This document shows positions 24,890-35,575 of a stretch of DNA of 64,000 bases, piece by piece (positions within the stretch are counted from its first letter, which is position 1; each line of letters begins with the position of its first letter). A program made the position numbers and the translations under genes. The stretch is from Streptomyces antibioticus (lineage in GTDB: Bacteria > Actinomycetota > Actinomycetes > Streptomycetales > Streptomycetaceae), in the NCBI RefSeq assembly GCF_002019855.1, contig NZ_CM007717.1:1801570-1865569 (forward strand), read 5' to 3'. The notes below the pieces were generated by a model, which was not told where the DNA came from, did no database searches, and saw only the letters and a program-made list of their open reading frames with translations.

Positions 24890-25735
24890 ATGTCCAGAGG
24901 TCTTCCGAAGTACAACAAGCGTCGCGTGGCGCTCGTCGGTGGCGTCGCCGCCGTGGCCCTGACCGGTGCGGTCGTCGTGAACACGGCCCTCGCCGGGGAG
25001 TCCCCCAAGAGCGGGGCCACGAACGCCAAGACCCTGGCCGGTCCCGGCACGATCGCCTGCCCGGACGTCACCGGACAGCTCCCGGCGGTCCCCGCCTCCG
25101 CGAAGGCCGAGGTCGACCGCAATCTCGCGCTCCTCCAGACGCAGATCGACGAGGCGAACAAGCGGCTGGTCGACACCGTCGGGCAGGGCGGACCGAACTT
25201 CGTGCAGAACGCGATCCTCGGCCCCCTCAAGGACAAGCGGGTCGCCACGCTGAACCGCATCGAGACCGCCATCGGCCGCGCGGCGGCGAAGCCCGAGGGC
25301 CTGGAGGCGTTCGCCCCCTGCGCGCTGAACGCGGGCGGGAACGCGGGCCAGGACACCGGCGCCGGCGCCGGGGCAGGAGCGGGCGCGGGCGCGGGCGCCG
25401 GGGCCGCCGAGACGCCCGCGAACCAGGCCGGCGGTGGCGCCGCGGGCACCATCTCCTGCCCCGACGTCGCCTCGCGTCTCCCCGCGATCCCCGCCTCCGC
25501 GCGGGCCGAGGTGGACCGCAACCTCGCCCTGCTCCAGACGCAGATCGGCGAGGCCGACACGCGCTTGCAGAACACGGTCGGGCAGGGCGGCCCGAACTTC
25601 GTGCAGAACGCGATCCTCGGCCCGCTGAAGGACAAGCGCGTCTCCACGATCGACCGCATCGCGATCTCCATCGGCCGCACCGCCGCCAAGCCGCAGGGTC
25701 TGGAATCGCTGGCCGCGTGCACCGTGAACCGGTGA
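24890..25735 (+). CDS. Secreted protein with a duplicated 91-residue domain
   Basis: I do not recognise the family. The 281-residue protein has a basic N-terminus, one hydrophobic segment (VALVGGVAAVALTGAVVVNT) and a likely signal-peptidase site near ALAGES at 35-38. Two copies of one domain follow: residues 54-144 and 187-277, with about 70 of 91 positions identical. Each copy begins with CPDV and ends with a Cys (57 and 144; 190 and 277), so each may be closed by a disulfide. Shared blocks are AEVDRNLALLQTQI and VGQGGPNFVQNAILGPLKDK. A Gly-Ala linker (about 157-172) and Gln/Gly residues join the copies. GAGG lies 7 bases before the ATG. It lies alone between argH and the flavoprotein genes. 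Confidence 0.85.
   Translation: MSRGLPKYNKRRVALVGGVAAVALTGAVVVNTALAGESPKSGATNAKTLAGPGTIACPDVTGQLPAVPASAKAEVDRNLALLQTQIDEANKRLVDTVGQGGPNFVQNAILGPLKDKRVATLNRIETAIGRAAAKPEGLEAFAPCALNAGGNAGQDTGAGAGAGAGAGAGAGAAETPANQAGGGAAGTISCPDVASRLPAIPASARAEVDRNLALLQTQIGEADTRLQNTVGQGGPNFVQNAILGPLKDKRVSTIDRIAISIGRTAAKPQGLESLAACTVNR
25049..25720 (+). repeat. Internal gene duplication (two 273-bp units)
   Basis: Units 25049-25321 and 25448-25720 code for the two copies of the secreted domain and remain similar at the DNA level, for example in AACTTCGTGCAGAACGCGAT, which is identical in both. A short GGCGCG-rich Ala-Gly coding repeat (about 25358-25405) separates them. Confidence 0.85.
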
Positions 25736-25957
25736 CCTGACAGGAGCGATGGCGGCGGACCGGGCGCACATCACCACGAGCGGGAGCGAACCGCCCGAAC
25801 CGCCGCCGCCGTTCAGCCCGTTCCGACGGGAGCGGCGTCCCAGCTCAGCCCGCGTGCCGGGCTTTCCCACGACTTCCCGGCAGACTGAGCGACCGGCTGA
25901 ACACTCTGCGGTCGCGCCACGTATCTGTGGGCCAAGGGTCAAGTCCCCGGAGGAACC

Positions 25958-27340
25958 GTGACCACCACGATCGCAGGCGGACGTGCCGCCCGCCGCCAGA
26001 CGATGCGCCGCATCCGCCCGCGCCGATCCCCGGCCGTCCCGTTGTTGCTCGCCGTATGGGCGGGCGCGGCGGGCGTGCTGTGGCTGTGGTGGGCGAACAC
26101 GCCGTCCATCTCGGACAACAACGGCAGGATCCTCCAGGCGGGGCGGATCACCGGGCTGCTCGCCGGTTATCTGATGGCGCTCGTGGTCCTCCAGATGGCG
26201 CGGGTGCCCGCCCTGGAACGCCGGGTCGGCTCCGACCGGGTGGCCCGCTGGCACGCGATGTCGGGACGGTACACGCTCTGTCTGACCTTCGCGCACGTCT
26301 TCCTCATCATGTGGGGATACGCGCTCCAGGCGGGCAAGTCGCTCGGGGACATCGTCCAGCAGACGGTCGACTCGGTGAACCAGCTCCCCGACATGGGCAA
26401 GGCGGCCATCGGCACCGGTCTGCTGGTCGTCATCGGCCTGGTCTCGATCGGCCCGGTCCGGCGCCTGATGCCGTACGACACCTGGTACCACGTGCATCTG
26501 CTGACGTACGCGGCGGTGTACCTGACGTTCTGGCACCAGATCACCACCGGCAACGAGTTCGCGGTCGAACCGTCCGCCAAGACCTTCTGGTACGCGCTGT
26601 ACGGCGCGGTCACCGCGCTGGTGCTCTGGTACCGGGTCCTGACCCCGATCCGGCTGAACCTGCGTCACCGGCTGTACGTCGAGGCGGTCATCGAGGAGAC
26701 GCCGGGCATCGTGTCCGTGCTGATCGGCGGCCGCAAGCTGCACCGGATGGGCGCGGAGGCCGGGCAGTTCTTCCGGTGGCGGTTCCTGGCGCCGGGGATG
26801 CGGTTCAGCTCGCACCCGTACTCGCTGTCGGCGGCGCCCCGTCCGGAGCTGCTGCGGATCACCGTCAAGGCGATCGGCGACCACAGCGAGGCCCTGCGCG
26901 AACTGACGCCCGGCACCAAGGTGTGGGCCGAGGGCCCGTACGGCGCGATGACGGCGTCCCGGCGCAGCCGCGGCAAGGTGCTGCTGGTGGCCGGCGGTGT
27001 GGGCATCACCCCGATGCGCGCGCTGTTCGAGACGCTGCCGGGCTCGGCCGGTGACATCACCCTGCTGTACCGGGCCAACAGCACCCAGGACCTGGCCCTC
27101 TGGGACGAGCTGGCGAAGATCGCCGACGAGCGCGGGGCGCGGCTGATGTACGCCGTGAACAGCCCCGACGGGGAGCGCCCCGACATCTCGGCGGAGTCCC
27201 TCCAGCGGAAGATCCCCGACATCGACAGCCACGACGTGTTCATGTGCGGGCCGAACGGCTTCGCCCAGGGCGTGTACGAGGCACTGCGCGGCGCCGGGGT
27301 TCCGGCCCGCCGTATCCATCACGAGTCGTTCGAGATGTGA
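25958..27340 (+). CDS. Ferric-reductase-like transmembrane flavin oxidoreductase
   Basis: The 460-residue protein carries electrons from cytoplasmic NAD(P)H across the membrane. The first 230 residues hold about six spans with a ferric-reductase heme domain; candidate heme His residues lie in TFAHVFLIMW and TWYHVHLLTYAAVYLTFWHQ. The C-terminal half is a cytoplasmic ferredoxin-reductase module: FAD-binding SSHPYSLSAAP, NAD-binding LLVAGGVGITPMRALFETL, and a C-terminal DVFMCGPNGFAQGVYEAL. The GTG at 25958 has GGAGG 4 bases upstream. It is followed after 66 bases by the triple FMN-binding protein and then apbE, which suggests that it feeds electrons to covalently bound flavins outside the membrane. 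Confidence 0.92.
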   Translation: MTTTIAGGRAARRQTMRRIRPRRSPAVPLLLAVWAGAAGVLWLWWANTPSISDNNGRILQAGRITGLLAGYLMALVVLQMARVPALERRVGSDRVARWHAMSGRYTLCLTFAHVFLIMWGYALQAGKSLGDIVQQTVDSVNQLPDMGKAAIGTGLLVVIGLVSIGPVRRLMPYDTWYHVHLLTYAAVYLTFWHQITTGNEFAVEPSAKTFWYALYGAVTALVLWYRVLTPIRLNLRHRLYVEAVIEETPGIVSVLIGGRKLHRMGAEAGQFFRWRFLAPGMRFSSHPYSLSAAPRPELLRITVKAIGDHSEALRELTPGTKVWAEGPYGAMTASRRSRGKVLLVAGGVGITPMRALFETLPGSAGDITLLYRANSTQDLALWDELAKIADERGARLMYAVNSPDGERPDISAESLQRKIPDIDSHDVFMCGPNGFAQGVYEALRGAGVPARRIHHESFEM

Positions 27341-27406
27341 GCGACGGGAACACCACGGCAACCCCCAAGCCCTCAGCCCTCGGCGGGAATCAGGAGTTCT
27401 GGAAAC

Positions 27407-28540
27407 ATGAGGAAGAGTCATCCCCTTCGGCGCGTCGTGCTCGCCACGGCCGCGACGGTGTCCGGGATCGTGCTGCTGCTGACCCTGAAGCCGGGTTCGG
27501 ACCCGGACTCCCAGGCGGCCGGCGCGGCCCAGCAGGGCGCCGCCCAGGCCGGGGCCGCGGCAGCGGCGACGGGCACCTACACCGGTGACGCGGTGGACAC
27601 CCAGTACGGGCCCGTCCAGGTGCGCGTCACCCTGGCCGCCGGCAAGATCACCCAGGCGGACGCGGTCCAGGCGCCCAAGGGCGGCCAGAGCGACCAGATC
27701 ACCGCGAACGCCGTCCCCAAACTGAACCAGGCGGCCGTGGCGGCCGGCAGCGCGAACATCGACACGGTGTCCGGCGCGACCTTCACCACCGAGGGCTACA
27801 AGAAGTCCCTCCAGTCCGCCATCGACAAGGCGAACGCCGGTGCGGGCGCCTCCCAGGGCGGCGGCAACGCGGCCCCGGTCACCGGTGTCTTCACCGGGGA
27901 CGCGGCGGACACCGAGTACGGCGCGATCCAGGTCCGGATCACCGTCAAGGACAACCGGATCACCAAGTCGGAGACGGTCCAGCAGCCCAAGGGCGGCCAG
28001 AGCGACCAGATCACCGGCAACGCCGTCCCGAAGCTGAACAAGGACGTCGTCGCCAAGCAGAGCGTGCAGATCGACACGGTGTCCGGCGCCACCTACACCA
28101 CCGAGGGCTACAAGAAGTCCCTCCAGTCCGCCATCGACAAGGCGAACGCCAGCGCCGGTGCCGCGCAGGAGGCGGGCGGCCAGGCGTCGCAGTCCCCGGA
28201 GGCCGGGGCACAGGACCCGGGGGCCGAGCAGGGCGGCAACGGGGGCTCCGGCGGCGCCGCGCAGGCGTCCGGCACCTTCACCGGCGACACGGTCCAGACG
28301 GACTACGGCCCCGTGCAGGTCCGGATCACCGTCGCGGGCGGCAAGATCACCAAGGCGGAGGCGGTCCAGCAGCCCAAGGGCGGCCAGAGCGACCAGGTCA
28401 ACGGCAACGCGATCCCGAAGCTGAACCAGGCGGCCGTGGCGGCGAGCAGCGCGGACATCGACGCGGTGTCCGGGGCGACCTACACCAGCGGCGGGTACAA
28501 GGAATCCCTCCAGTCGGCGCTGGACCAGGCCGGTGTCTGA
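27407..28540 (+). CDS. Membrane-anchored protein with three FMN-binding domains
   Basis: The 377-residue protein has an N-terminal anchor (VVLATAATVSGIVLLLTL) and then three copies of the FMN_bind domain (about 56-142, 158-246 and 287-376), separated by Ala/Gly/Gln linkers. Each copy ends with a flavinylation motif, SGATFT or SGATYT, placing the acceptor Thr at 125, 229 and 358, and each holds the block KGGQSDQ. In NqrC/RnfG-type proteins ApbE attaches FMN to that Thr through a phosphoester bond. apbE is the next gene, overlapping by 8 bases, and the ferric-reductase-like gene precedes. The protein therefore probably carries three covalent FMNs outside the membrane. The copies are similar enough to suggest recent duplication. 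Confidence 0.93.
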   Translation: MRKSHPLRRVVLATAATVSGIVLLLTLKPGSDPDSQAAGAAQQGAAQAGAAAAATGTYTGDAVDTQYGPVQVRVTLAAGKITQADAVQAPKGGQSDQITANAVPKLNQAAVAAGSANIDTVSGATFTTEGYKKSLQSAIDKANAGAGASQGGGNAAPVTGVFTGDAADTEYGAIQVRITVKDNRITKSETVQQPKGGQSDQITGNAVPKLNKDVVAKQSVQIDTVSGATYTTEGYKKSLQSAIDKANASAGAAQEAGGQASQSPEAGAQDPGAEQGGNGGSGGAAQASGTFTGDTVQTDYGPVQVRITVAGGKITKAEAVQQPKGGQSDQVNGNAIPKLNQAAVAASSADIDAVSGATYTSGGYKESLQSALDQAGV

Positions 28541-29336
28541 GACCGTGGCCGAGTCGGCAGCAGCCCCCGCCGCGGTGCGGCACGCGGAGGAGGTCATGGG
28601 GACCGTGTTCTCCTTCGACGTCCGCGGCGGGGACCCGGTGGCGGTGCGCGCCGCGCTGGACGAGGCGGTGGCCTCCCTGCACCGGGTCAACGAGGTGTTC
28701 AGCACCTACCGCGAGGACAGCCAGGTCTCGCGCCTGCAGCGCGGCGAGCTGACCGTCGAGCAGTGCGATCCCGAGGTGGCCGAGGTCCTCGACCTGGGCG
28801 CCGAGGCGGAGCGGACCAGCGACGGCTGGTTCAGCATGCGCTACGGCGGCCAGGTCGATCCGACCGGCATCGTCAAGGGCTGGGCGGCGGAGCGCGCGGC
28901 CCGGCTGATCGGCGCCGTGGCCGGGGTGAGCGGCGTCAGCGTCAACGGCGGCGGCGACGTCCAGTTGCTGGGGGTGCCGGGTCCGGAGCGGCCGTGGCGG
29001 GTCGGCGTGGCCGACCCTCTGCGGCCGGGCGGGCTGGCGGCGGTGGTGTCGGCGGCGGGCGCGGACGAACTCGCGGTCGCGACCTCGGGTACGGCGGAGC
29101 GCGGCGCGCACATCGTCGACCCGCGCACCGGCCGCTCCGCGGTCACCGACCTGGTCGCCGTGACCGTGGTGACACCCCGGCTGACCTGGGCGGACTGCTG
29201 GGCCACGGCCGCGTTCGCGATGGGCTCACGCGAGGGCCTGGCCTGGCTGGAGTCCCTCCCGGACGTGGAGGCCCTGCTGATCACGGCGGGCGACGAGGTG
29301 CGCTGCACGGGGGGCCTGGCCAGACGACTGGGCTGA
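28533..29336 (+). CDS. apbE: FAD:protein FMN transferase
   Basis: The 267-residue enzyme attaches FMN from FAD to Thr of SGAT motifs. Family blocks are EEVMGTVFSFDVRG near the N-terminus, VDPTGIVKGWAAERAARLI, GVSVNGGGDVQLLG, LAVATSGTAERGAHIVDPRT and the C-terminal TWADCWATAAFAMG. No lipoprotein signal is visible; in Streptomyces this enzyme may act on the cytoplasmic face or be exported by another route, which the sequence does not show. The GTG at 28533 overlaps the end of the FMN-binding gene by 8 bases, so enzyme and substrate are co-translated. A later GTG at 28545 is an alternative start. Confidence 0.93.
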   Translation: MSETVAESAAAPAAVRHAEEVMGTVFSFDVRGGDPVAVRAALDEAVASLHRVNEVFSTYREDSQVSRLQRGELTVEQCDPEVAEVLDLGAEAERTSDGWFSMRYGGQVDPTGIVKGWAAERAARLIGAVAGVSGVSVNGGGDVQLLGVPGPERPWRVGVADPLRPGGLAAVVSAAGADELAVATSGTAERGAHIVDPRTGRSAVTDLVAVTVVTPRLTWADCWATAAFAMGSREGLAWLESLPDVEALLITAGDEVRCTGGLARRLG

Positions 29337-29344
29337 GCGACCCG

Positions 29345-29393
29345 AAGGGGCGCGGGGAACTGCGCGACCAGCCACAGCGCACCCGCACCCGCA
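29345..29393. repeat. Dispersed element GGGGCGCGGGGAACTGCGC, with extended tail
   Basis: AGGGGCGCGGGGAACTGCGC followed by GACCAGCCACAGCGCACCC lies in the 80-base gap between the convergent apbE and argR genes. It is the reverse complement of the copies at 17345 and 17419, and the longest in the window. Confidence 0.75.
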
Positions 29394-29416
29394 GAACCGC
29401 CCAAGCCGCGCAGCGC

Positions 29417-29956
29417 TCAGTGACCGTTCTGAGCCAGCCGCAGCAGATGATCCGCGAGAGCCTGCCCACCCGCAGGCTCCCGACTGATCAACAGCAGCGT
29501 GTCGTCACCGGCGATCGTCCCGAGGATGTCGTGCAGTTCGGCCTGGTCGATCGCCGAGGCGAGGAACTGCGCGGCCCCCGGCGGCGTCCGCAGCACGACC
29601 AGGTTCGCCGACGCCTCCGCGGAGATCAGCAGCTCCTGGGAGAGCCGCCGCATCCGCTCCTCCTTCGCCGACTCGCCCAGCGGGGCCCGGGGGGTGCGGA
29701 AACCCCCCTCGCTCGGCACCGCATAGATCAGGTCGCCGTCGTTGTTGCGGATCTTGACCGCGTTCAGCTCGTCCAGGTCCCGGGAGAGCGTCGCCTGGGT
29801 GACGCTCAGCCCGTCGTCGGCGAGGAGTTTCGCCAACTGGCTCTGTGAGCGCACCGGTTGCCGGTTGAGGATGTCCACGATCCGCCGGTGCCGGGCGGTG
29901 CGGGTCTGCGGCACGGCAGGTCCCGTGGTCTGGTCGTGCTCCTGCGCGTGGCTCAT
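29417..29956 (-). CDS. argR: Arginine repressor
   Basis: The 179-residue protein controls arginine genes as a hexamer. The N-terminal winged helix (residues about 20-90) has the recognition element [20 protein letters not shown]; the C-terminal domain binds arginine and holds the conserved [13 protein letters not shown] segment with the Asp pair that contacts arginine. It is the last gene of the arg operon, 7 bases after argD, so its level follows that of the enzymes. The ATG at 29956 is the first start in the frame after the argD stop. Confidence 0.97.
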   Translation of the reverse strand: MSHAQEHDQTTGPAVPQTRTARHRRIVDILNRQPVRSQSQLAKLLADDGLSVTQATLSRDLDELNAVKIRNNDGDLIYAVPSEGGFRTPRAPLGESAKEERMRRLSQELLISAEASANLVVLRTPPGAAQFLASAIDQAELHDILGTIAGDDTLLLISREPAGGQALADHLLRLAQNGH

Positions 29957-29963
29957 CGTCGTC

Positions 29964-31163
29964 TCATTCCCCGGTCCGTCCGTCCCCGTTCGCTGCGTCG
30001 AGGATGCCGGGCAGCGCCTGGAGGAGGGCGTCCGTCTCGTCGTCGCCGAGGTTCAGCGGCGGCATCAGCCGTACGACGTCGGGGGCGGGCGCGTTCACCA
30101 GGAAGCCGGCTTCCTGAGCCGCCTGCTGCACCTGGGACGCGAGCGGCTCGGTGAGCACGATACCCAGGAGGAGCCCCGCGCCCCGGACATAATCGATCAA
30201 CGGGTGGCCCAGACCCTCGATTCCGTCGCGCAGCTTCTCGCCCTGCCGCTTGACGTTGTCGAGGAGTCCTTCGTTCTCGATGGTGTCGAGTACGGCGAGC
30301 CCGGCGGCGCAGGCGACCGGGTTGCCGCCGAAGGTGGTGCCGTGCTGGCCGGGCCGCAGCAGGTCGGCGGCGCGGCCGAAGGCGACGGTGGCGCCGAGCG
30401 GCAGTCCGCCGCCGAGGCCCTTGGCGAGGGTCACGACGTCGGGCAGGACGCCCTCGTGGGCCTGGTACTCGAACCACTGCCCGGTCCGCCCGACGCCGGT
30501 CTGCACCTCGTCGAGGACGAGCAGGGAGCCGGTGGCGGCGGTGATCGCCCGGGCGGCCTTGAGGTAGCCGGCCGGGGGCACGACGACGCCGTTCTCGCCC
30601 TGGACCGGCTCGATGATCACGAGGGCGGTGTCCTCGGTGACCGCGGCCGCCAGCGCCTGGGCGTCGCCGTAGGGGACGTGGGTGACGTCGCCGGGCAGCG
30701 GCAGGAAGGGTCCCTGCTTGCCGGGCTGCCCGGTGAGGGCGAGGGCGCCCATGGTGCGGCCGTGGAAGCCGCCGTCGGTGGCCACCATGTGGGTGCGCCC
30801 GGTGAGCCGGCCGATCTTGAAGGCGCTCTCGTTGGCCTCGGCGCCGGAGTTGCAGAAGAACACCTTGCCGTCGCGGCCGAAGTGGCGCAGGAGCCGTTCG
30901 GCGAGGGCGACGGGCGGTTCGGCGATGAACAGGTTGGAGACATGGCCGAGGGAGGCGATCTGCCGGGTGACGGCCTCGACGACGGCCGGGTGGGCGTGGC
31001 CGAGCGCGTTGACCGCGATGCCGCCGACGAAGTCGACGTACTCGGTGCCGTCGGCGTCCCAGACCCGGGCGCCCTCGCCGCGGACGAGCGGGATCCTCGG
31101 GGTGCCGTAGTTGTTCATGAGCGCGCCCTGCCAGCGCTGGGTCAGCTCCTCGTTGGCGGTCAT
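29964..31163 (-). CDS. argD: Acetylornithine aminotransferase
   Basis: The 399-residue PLP enzyme converts N-acetylglutamate semialdehyde to N-acetylornithine. Class III aminotransferase marks are [56 protein letters not shown] and the PLP Lys in [14 protein letters not shown]. The start overlaps the argB stop as ATGA. The length matches the family. Confidence 0.97.
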   Translation of the reverse strand: MTANEELTQRWQGALMNNYGTPRIPLVRGEGARVWDADGTEYVDFVGGIAVNALGHAHPAVVEAVTRQIASLGHVSNLFIAEPPVALAERLLRHFGRDGKVFFCNSGAEANESAFKIGRLTGRTHMVATDGGFHGRTMGALALTGQPGKQGPFLPLPGDVTHVPYGDAQALAAAVTEDTALVIIEPVQGENGVVVPPAGYLKAARAITAATGSLLVLDEVQTGVGRTGQWFEYQAHEGVLPDVVTLAKGLGGGLPLGATVAFGRAADLLRPGQHGTTFGGNPVACAAGLAVLDTIENEGLLDNVKRQGEKLRDGIEGLGHPLIDYVRGAGLLLGIVLTEPLASQVQQAAQEAGFLVNAPAPDVVRLMPPLNLGDDETDALLQALPGILDAANGDGRTGE

Positions 31164-32070
31164 CCGGCGTCCCCCTCCTGCTCGTCGGGCACGACCATCG
31201 TGCCGATGCCCTCGTCCGTGAAGATCTCCAGCAGGATCGAGTGCTGGACCCGGCCGTCGATGACCCGGGCGGTGGTGACGCCGTTGCGTACGGCGTGCAG
31301 ACAGCCCTCCATCTTCGGCACCATGCCCGAGCTCAGCTCCGGCAGCAGCTTCTCCAGTTGGGAAGCGGTGAGACGGCTGATCACCTCGTCGGAGTTCGGC
31401 CAGTCCTCGTAGAGGCCCTCGACGTCGGTGAGGACCATGAGGGTCTCGGCGCCCAGTGCCGCAGCGAGTGCCGCAGCCGCCGTATCAGCATTGACGTTGT
31501 AGACATGTCCGTCGTCCTCGGAGCGGGCGATCGAGGAGACGACCGGGATGCGGCCGTCGGCCAGCAGGGCCTCGATGGCGCCGGTGTCGATCGCGGTGAT
31601 CTCGCCCACCCGGCCGATGTCGACGCGTTCGCCGTCGACCTCGGGCCGGTGCCTGGTGGCGGTGATGGTGTGCGCGTCCTCGCCGGTGAGGCCGACGGCG
31701 AGCGGTCCGTGCTGGTTGAGGAGTCCGACCAGTTCGCGCTGGACCTGCCCGGCGAGCACCATCCGGACGACGTCCATGGCGTCCTCGGTGGTGACGCGCA
31801 GGCCGGCCTTGAACTCGCTGACGATGCCGTGCCGGTCGAGGGCGGCGCTGATCTGCGGTCCGCCGCCGTGCACGACGACGGGCTTGAGGCCGGCGTGGTG
31901 CAGGAAGACGACGTCCTGGGCGAAGGCGTCCTTCAGCTCGTCGTCGATCATGGCGTTGCCGCCGAACTTGATGACGACGGTCTTGCCGTTGTGCCGGACC
32001 AGCCAGGGCAGGGCCTCGATGAGGATCTGGGCCTTGGGGAGGGCGGTGTGCTTCCGCGCGGGTGTGCTGC

Positions 32071-32074
<4 letters not shown>
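31160..32074 (-). CDS. argB: Acetylglutamate kinase
   Basis: The 304-residue kinase phosphorylates N-acetylglutamate, the committed and usually arginine-inhibited step. It has the amino-acid-kinase motifs [12 protein letters not shown] (phosphate-binding Lys and Gly) and [15 protein letters not shown], the [10 protein letters not shown] segment, and [16 protein letters not shown]. An N-terminal extension of about 25 residues precedes the core; such an N-terminal helix links dimers into arginine-sensitive hexamers in this family, so feedback inhibition is likely. Both ends overlap neighbours by ATGA. Confidence 0.97.
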
Positions 32075-34302
<2,228 letters not shown>

Positions 34303-34345
34303 CATTCCGGCACCGGGCCGCCCCGGAGCGATCCGTACCCGGAAA

Positions 34346-34364
34346 GTTAGGTCTACCTAACCTC
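34346..34364. promoter_or_regulatory. Iron-box-like site (DmdR/IdeR family)
   Basis: GTTAGGT-CT-ACCTAAC is a perfect dyad (34346-34361). Read as TTAGGTCTACCTAACCTCG, it matches the actinobacterial iron-box consensus TWAGGTWAGSCTWACCTWA at 14 of 19 positions. It lies 55 bases before the lipocalin-like gene and 100 bases before argC. Confidence 0.55.
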
Positions 34365-34415
34365 GGGCTCGGGGGCAAACCCCGGCCACCGTGGCCGGGC
34401 GCGTATCGTCGGGGC

Positions 34416-34874
34416 ATGGCGGAGGGGACGAAGGACGGCGTGTGGCCCGTGCCGGACGTGCTGGCGTATCTCGCCGGGACCTGGCGGGTGGAGCGGACCG
34501 TACGGGATCTGGCAGGTGGGGACGAGGGGCACTTCCGGGGGACCACCGTGTTCGGGCCGCTGGACGGGGGCGGGCTGCTGCACGAGGAGTCCGGCGCCTT
34601 CACCTGGCAGGGCGTCACGCGGCCCGCCGAGCGGACCCTGCGGTTCCTGCCGGGGCCGACGCCCGGTACCGCCGACGTGCGCTTCGCCGACGGGCGGCCC
34701 TTCCACGACCTGGACCTGAGCGGCGGCCGGCATGTGACCGACCATCCGTGCGCCGCCGATCTCTACCGCGGCGAGTTCACCGTCCGGGACGCGGACCACT
34801 GGCGGACGGTGTGGCGGGTGGGCGGCCCGGCCAAGGACCTGCTGCTGACGACGGACTACGCGCGCGTGGTCTGA
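34416..34874 (+). CDS. DUF6314-like lipocalin-type protein
   Basis: The 152-residue protein starts with LAYLAGTWRVERTVRDLAGG, the opening strand pattern of lipocalin-like barrels, and contains HLEE-type strands such as DGGGLLHEESGAFTWQG and ADHWRTVWRVGGPAKDLLLT. It resembles DUF6314 proteins, of unknown function, which probably bind a hydrophobic or heme-like ligand in a barrel; this is inferred from fold only. The ATG at 34416 is preceded by TATCGT at six-base spacing and no Shine-Dalgarno sequence, so the mRNA is probably leaderless. An iron-box-like site lies upstream. Its last 19 bases overlap the convergent gene. Confidence 0.75.
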   Translation: MAEGTKDGVWPVPDVLAYLAGTWRVERTVRDLAGGDEGHFRGTTVFGPLDGGGLLHEESGAFTWQGVTRPAERTLRFLPGPTPGTADVRFADGRPFHDLDLSGGRHVTDHPCAADLYRGEFTVRDADHWRTVWRVGGPAKDLLLTTDYARVV

Positions 34875-35449
34875 CCGGCCACCCCGTCGAAGCGCAGGTT
34901 CCAGCGGCCGCGCAGTCCGGTGACGGTGGTCGTCGACAGCGGGCGCACGTCGATGTTCCAGTACGACGACGGCGGCGCCTTGAGCGCGTAGACCAGGGCC
35001 GCGCGGATCACGCTCGGCTCGGCCACGGCGACGATCCGGCCGCCGTCCTCCACCGGGCGGGTGTCCAGCCAGCCGCCGACGCGCGTGATGAAGTCCAGCA
35101 GCGACTCCCCGCCGTGCGGTGTGGCGTGCGGGTCGGCCAGCCAGGCGTCCACGGACTCCGGCTCGCGGGCCATCGCCTCGCCCAGGGTGAAGCCGCGCCA
35201 GCGGCCCATGTCGCAGTCGCGCAGGGCCGGCTGGACGAGCGGGGCGAAGCCCAGCGCGTCGCCGGTGGCCCGGCTGCGCGGGGTCGGTGAGCAGTAGCGC
35301 AGCTCGGCGGCGGCCAGCGGCAGCAGCTCGGGCGCGGCGCGCTGCACCTCTTCCCAGCCCGCCTGGTCCAGCGGGCGGTCGTCCTCGAAGCGTTCCGCGA
35401 GCAGCGGGGAGCTGCGCGCGGCGGCGACGAATGTGACCCGAAAAGACAT
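34856..35449 (-). CDS. Histidine-phosphatase-fold protein lacking the catalytic histidines
   Basis: The 197-residue protein aligns with the phosphoglycerate-mutase/histidine-phosphatase fold: a short first strand, GDALGFAPLVQPALRDCDMG, WRGFTLGEAMAREPESVDAW and PHGGESLLDFITRVGGWLD are all recognisable. The usual first motif RHG is replaced (VTFVAAARSSPLLAERF), and the second catalytic His, normally in SHGGVIR, is replaced in VVAVAEPSVIRAALVY. Without both histidines it should not form phosphohistidine, so it is probably a binding or regulatory protein. The ATG at 35449 is chosen; a TTG at 35542 adds an unlikely basic extension. Confidence 0.82.
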   Translation of the reverse strand: MSFRVTFVAAARSSPLLAERFEDDRPLDQAGWEEVQRAAPELLPLAAAELRYCSPTPRSRATGDALGFAPLVQPALRDCDMGRWRGFTLGEAMAREPESVDAWLADPHATPHGGESLLDFITRVGGWLDTRPVEDGGRIVAVAEPSVIRAALVYALKAPPSSYWNIDVRPLSTTTVTGLRGRWNLRFDGVAGQTTRA

Positions 35450-35575
35450 GCGGTGATGGTGTGCCGAGCAAGTACGCAGGTCAAGGGTTGGCCGCCGGCG
35501 GGCAGGCCAATTCTTTCCCTTACGGCGGGACCTGCCGGACAAGTCCCGCGAAAACGAACCCCGCCCGCACCGGAC

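Noticed and set aside
25749..25961. 70-residue open frame between the secreted protein and the ferric-reductase-like gene
   Set aside because: Pro/Arg-rich without motif, its possible Shine-Dalgarno is only two bases from the ATG, and its stop overlaps the next gene's start.
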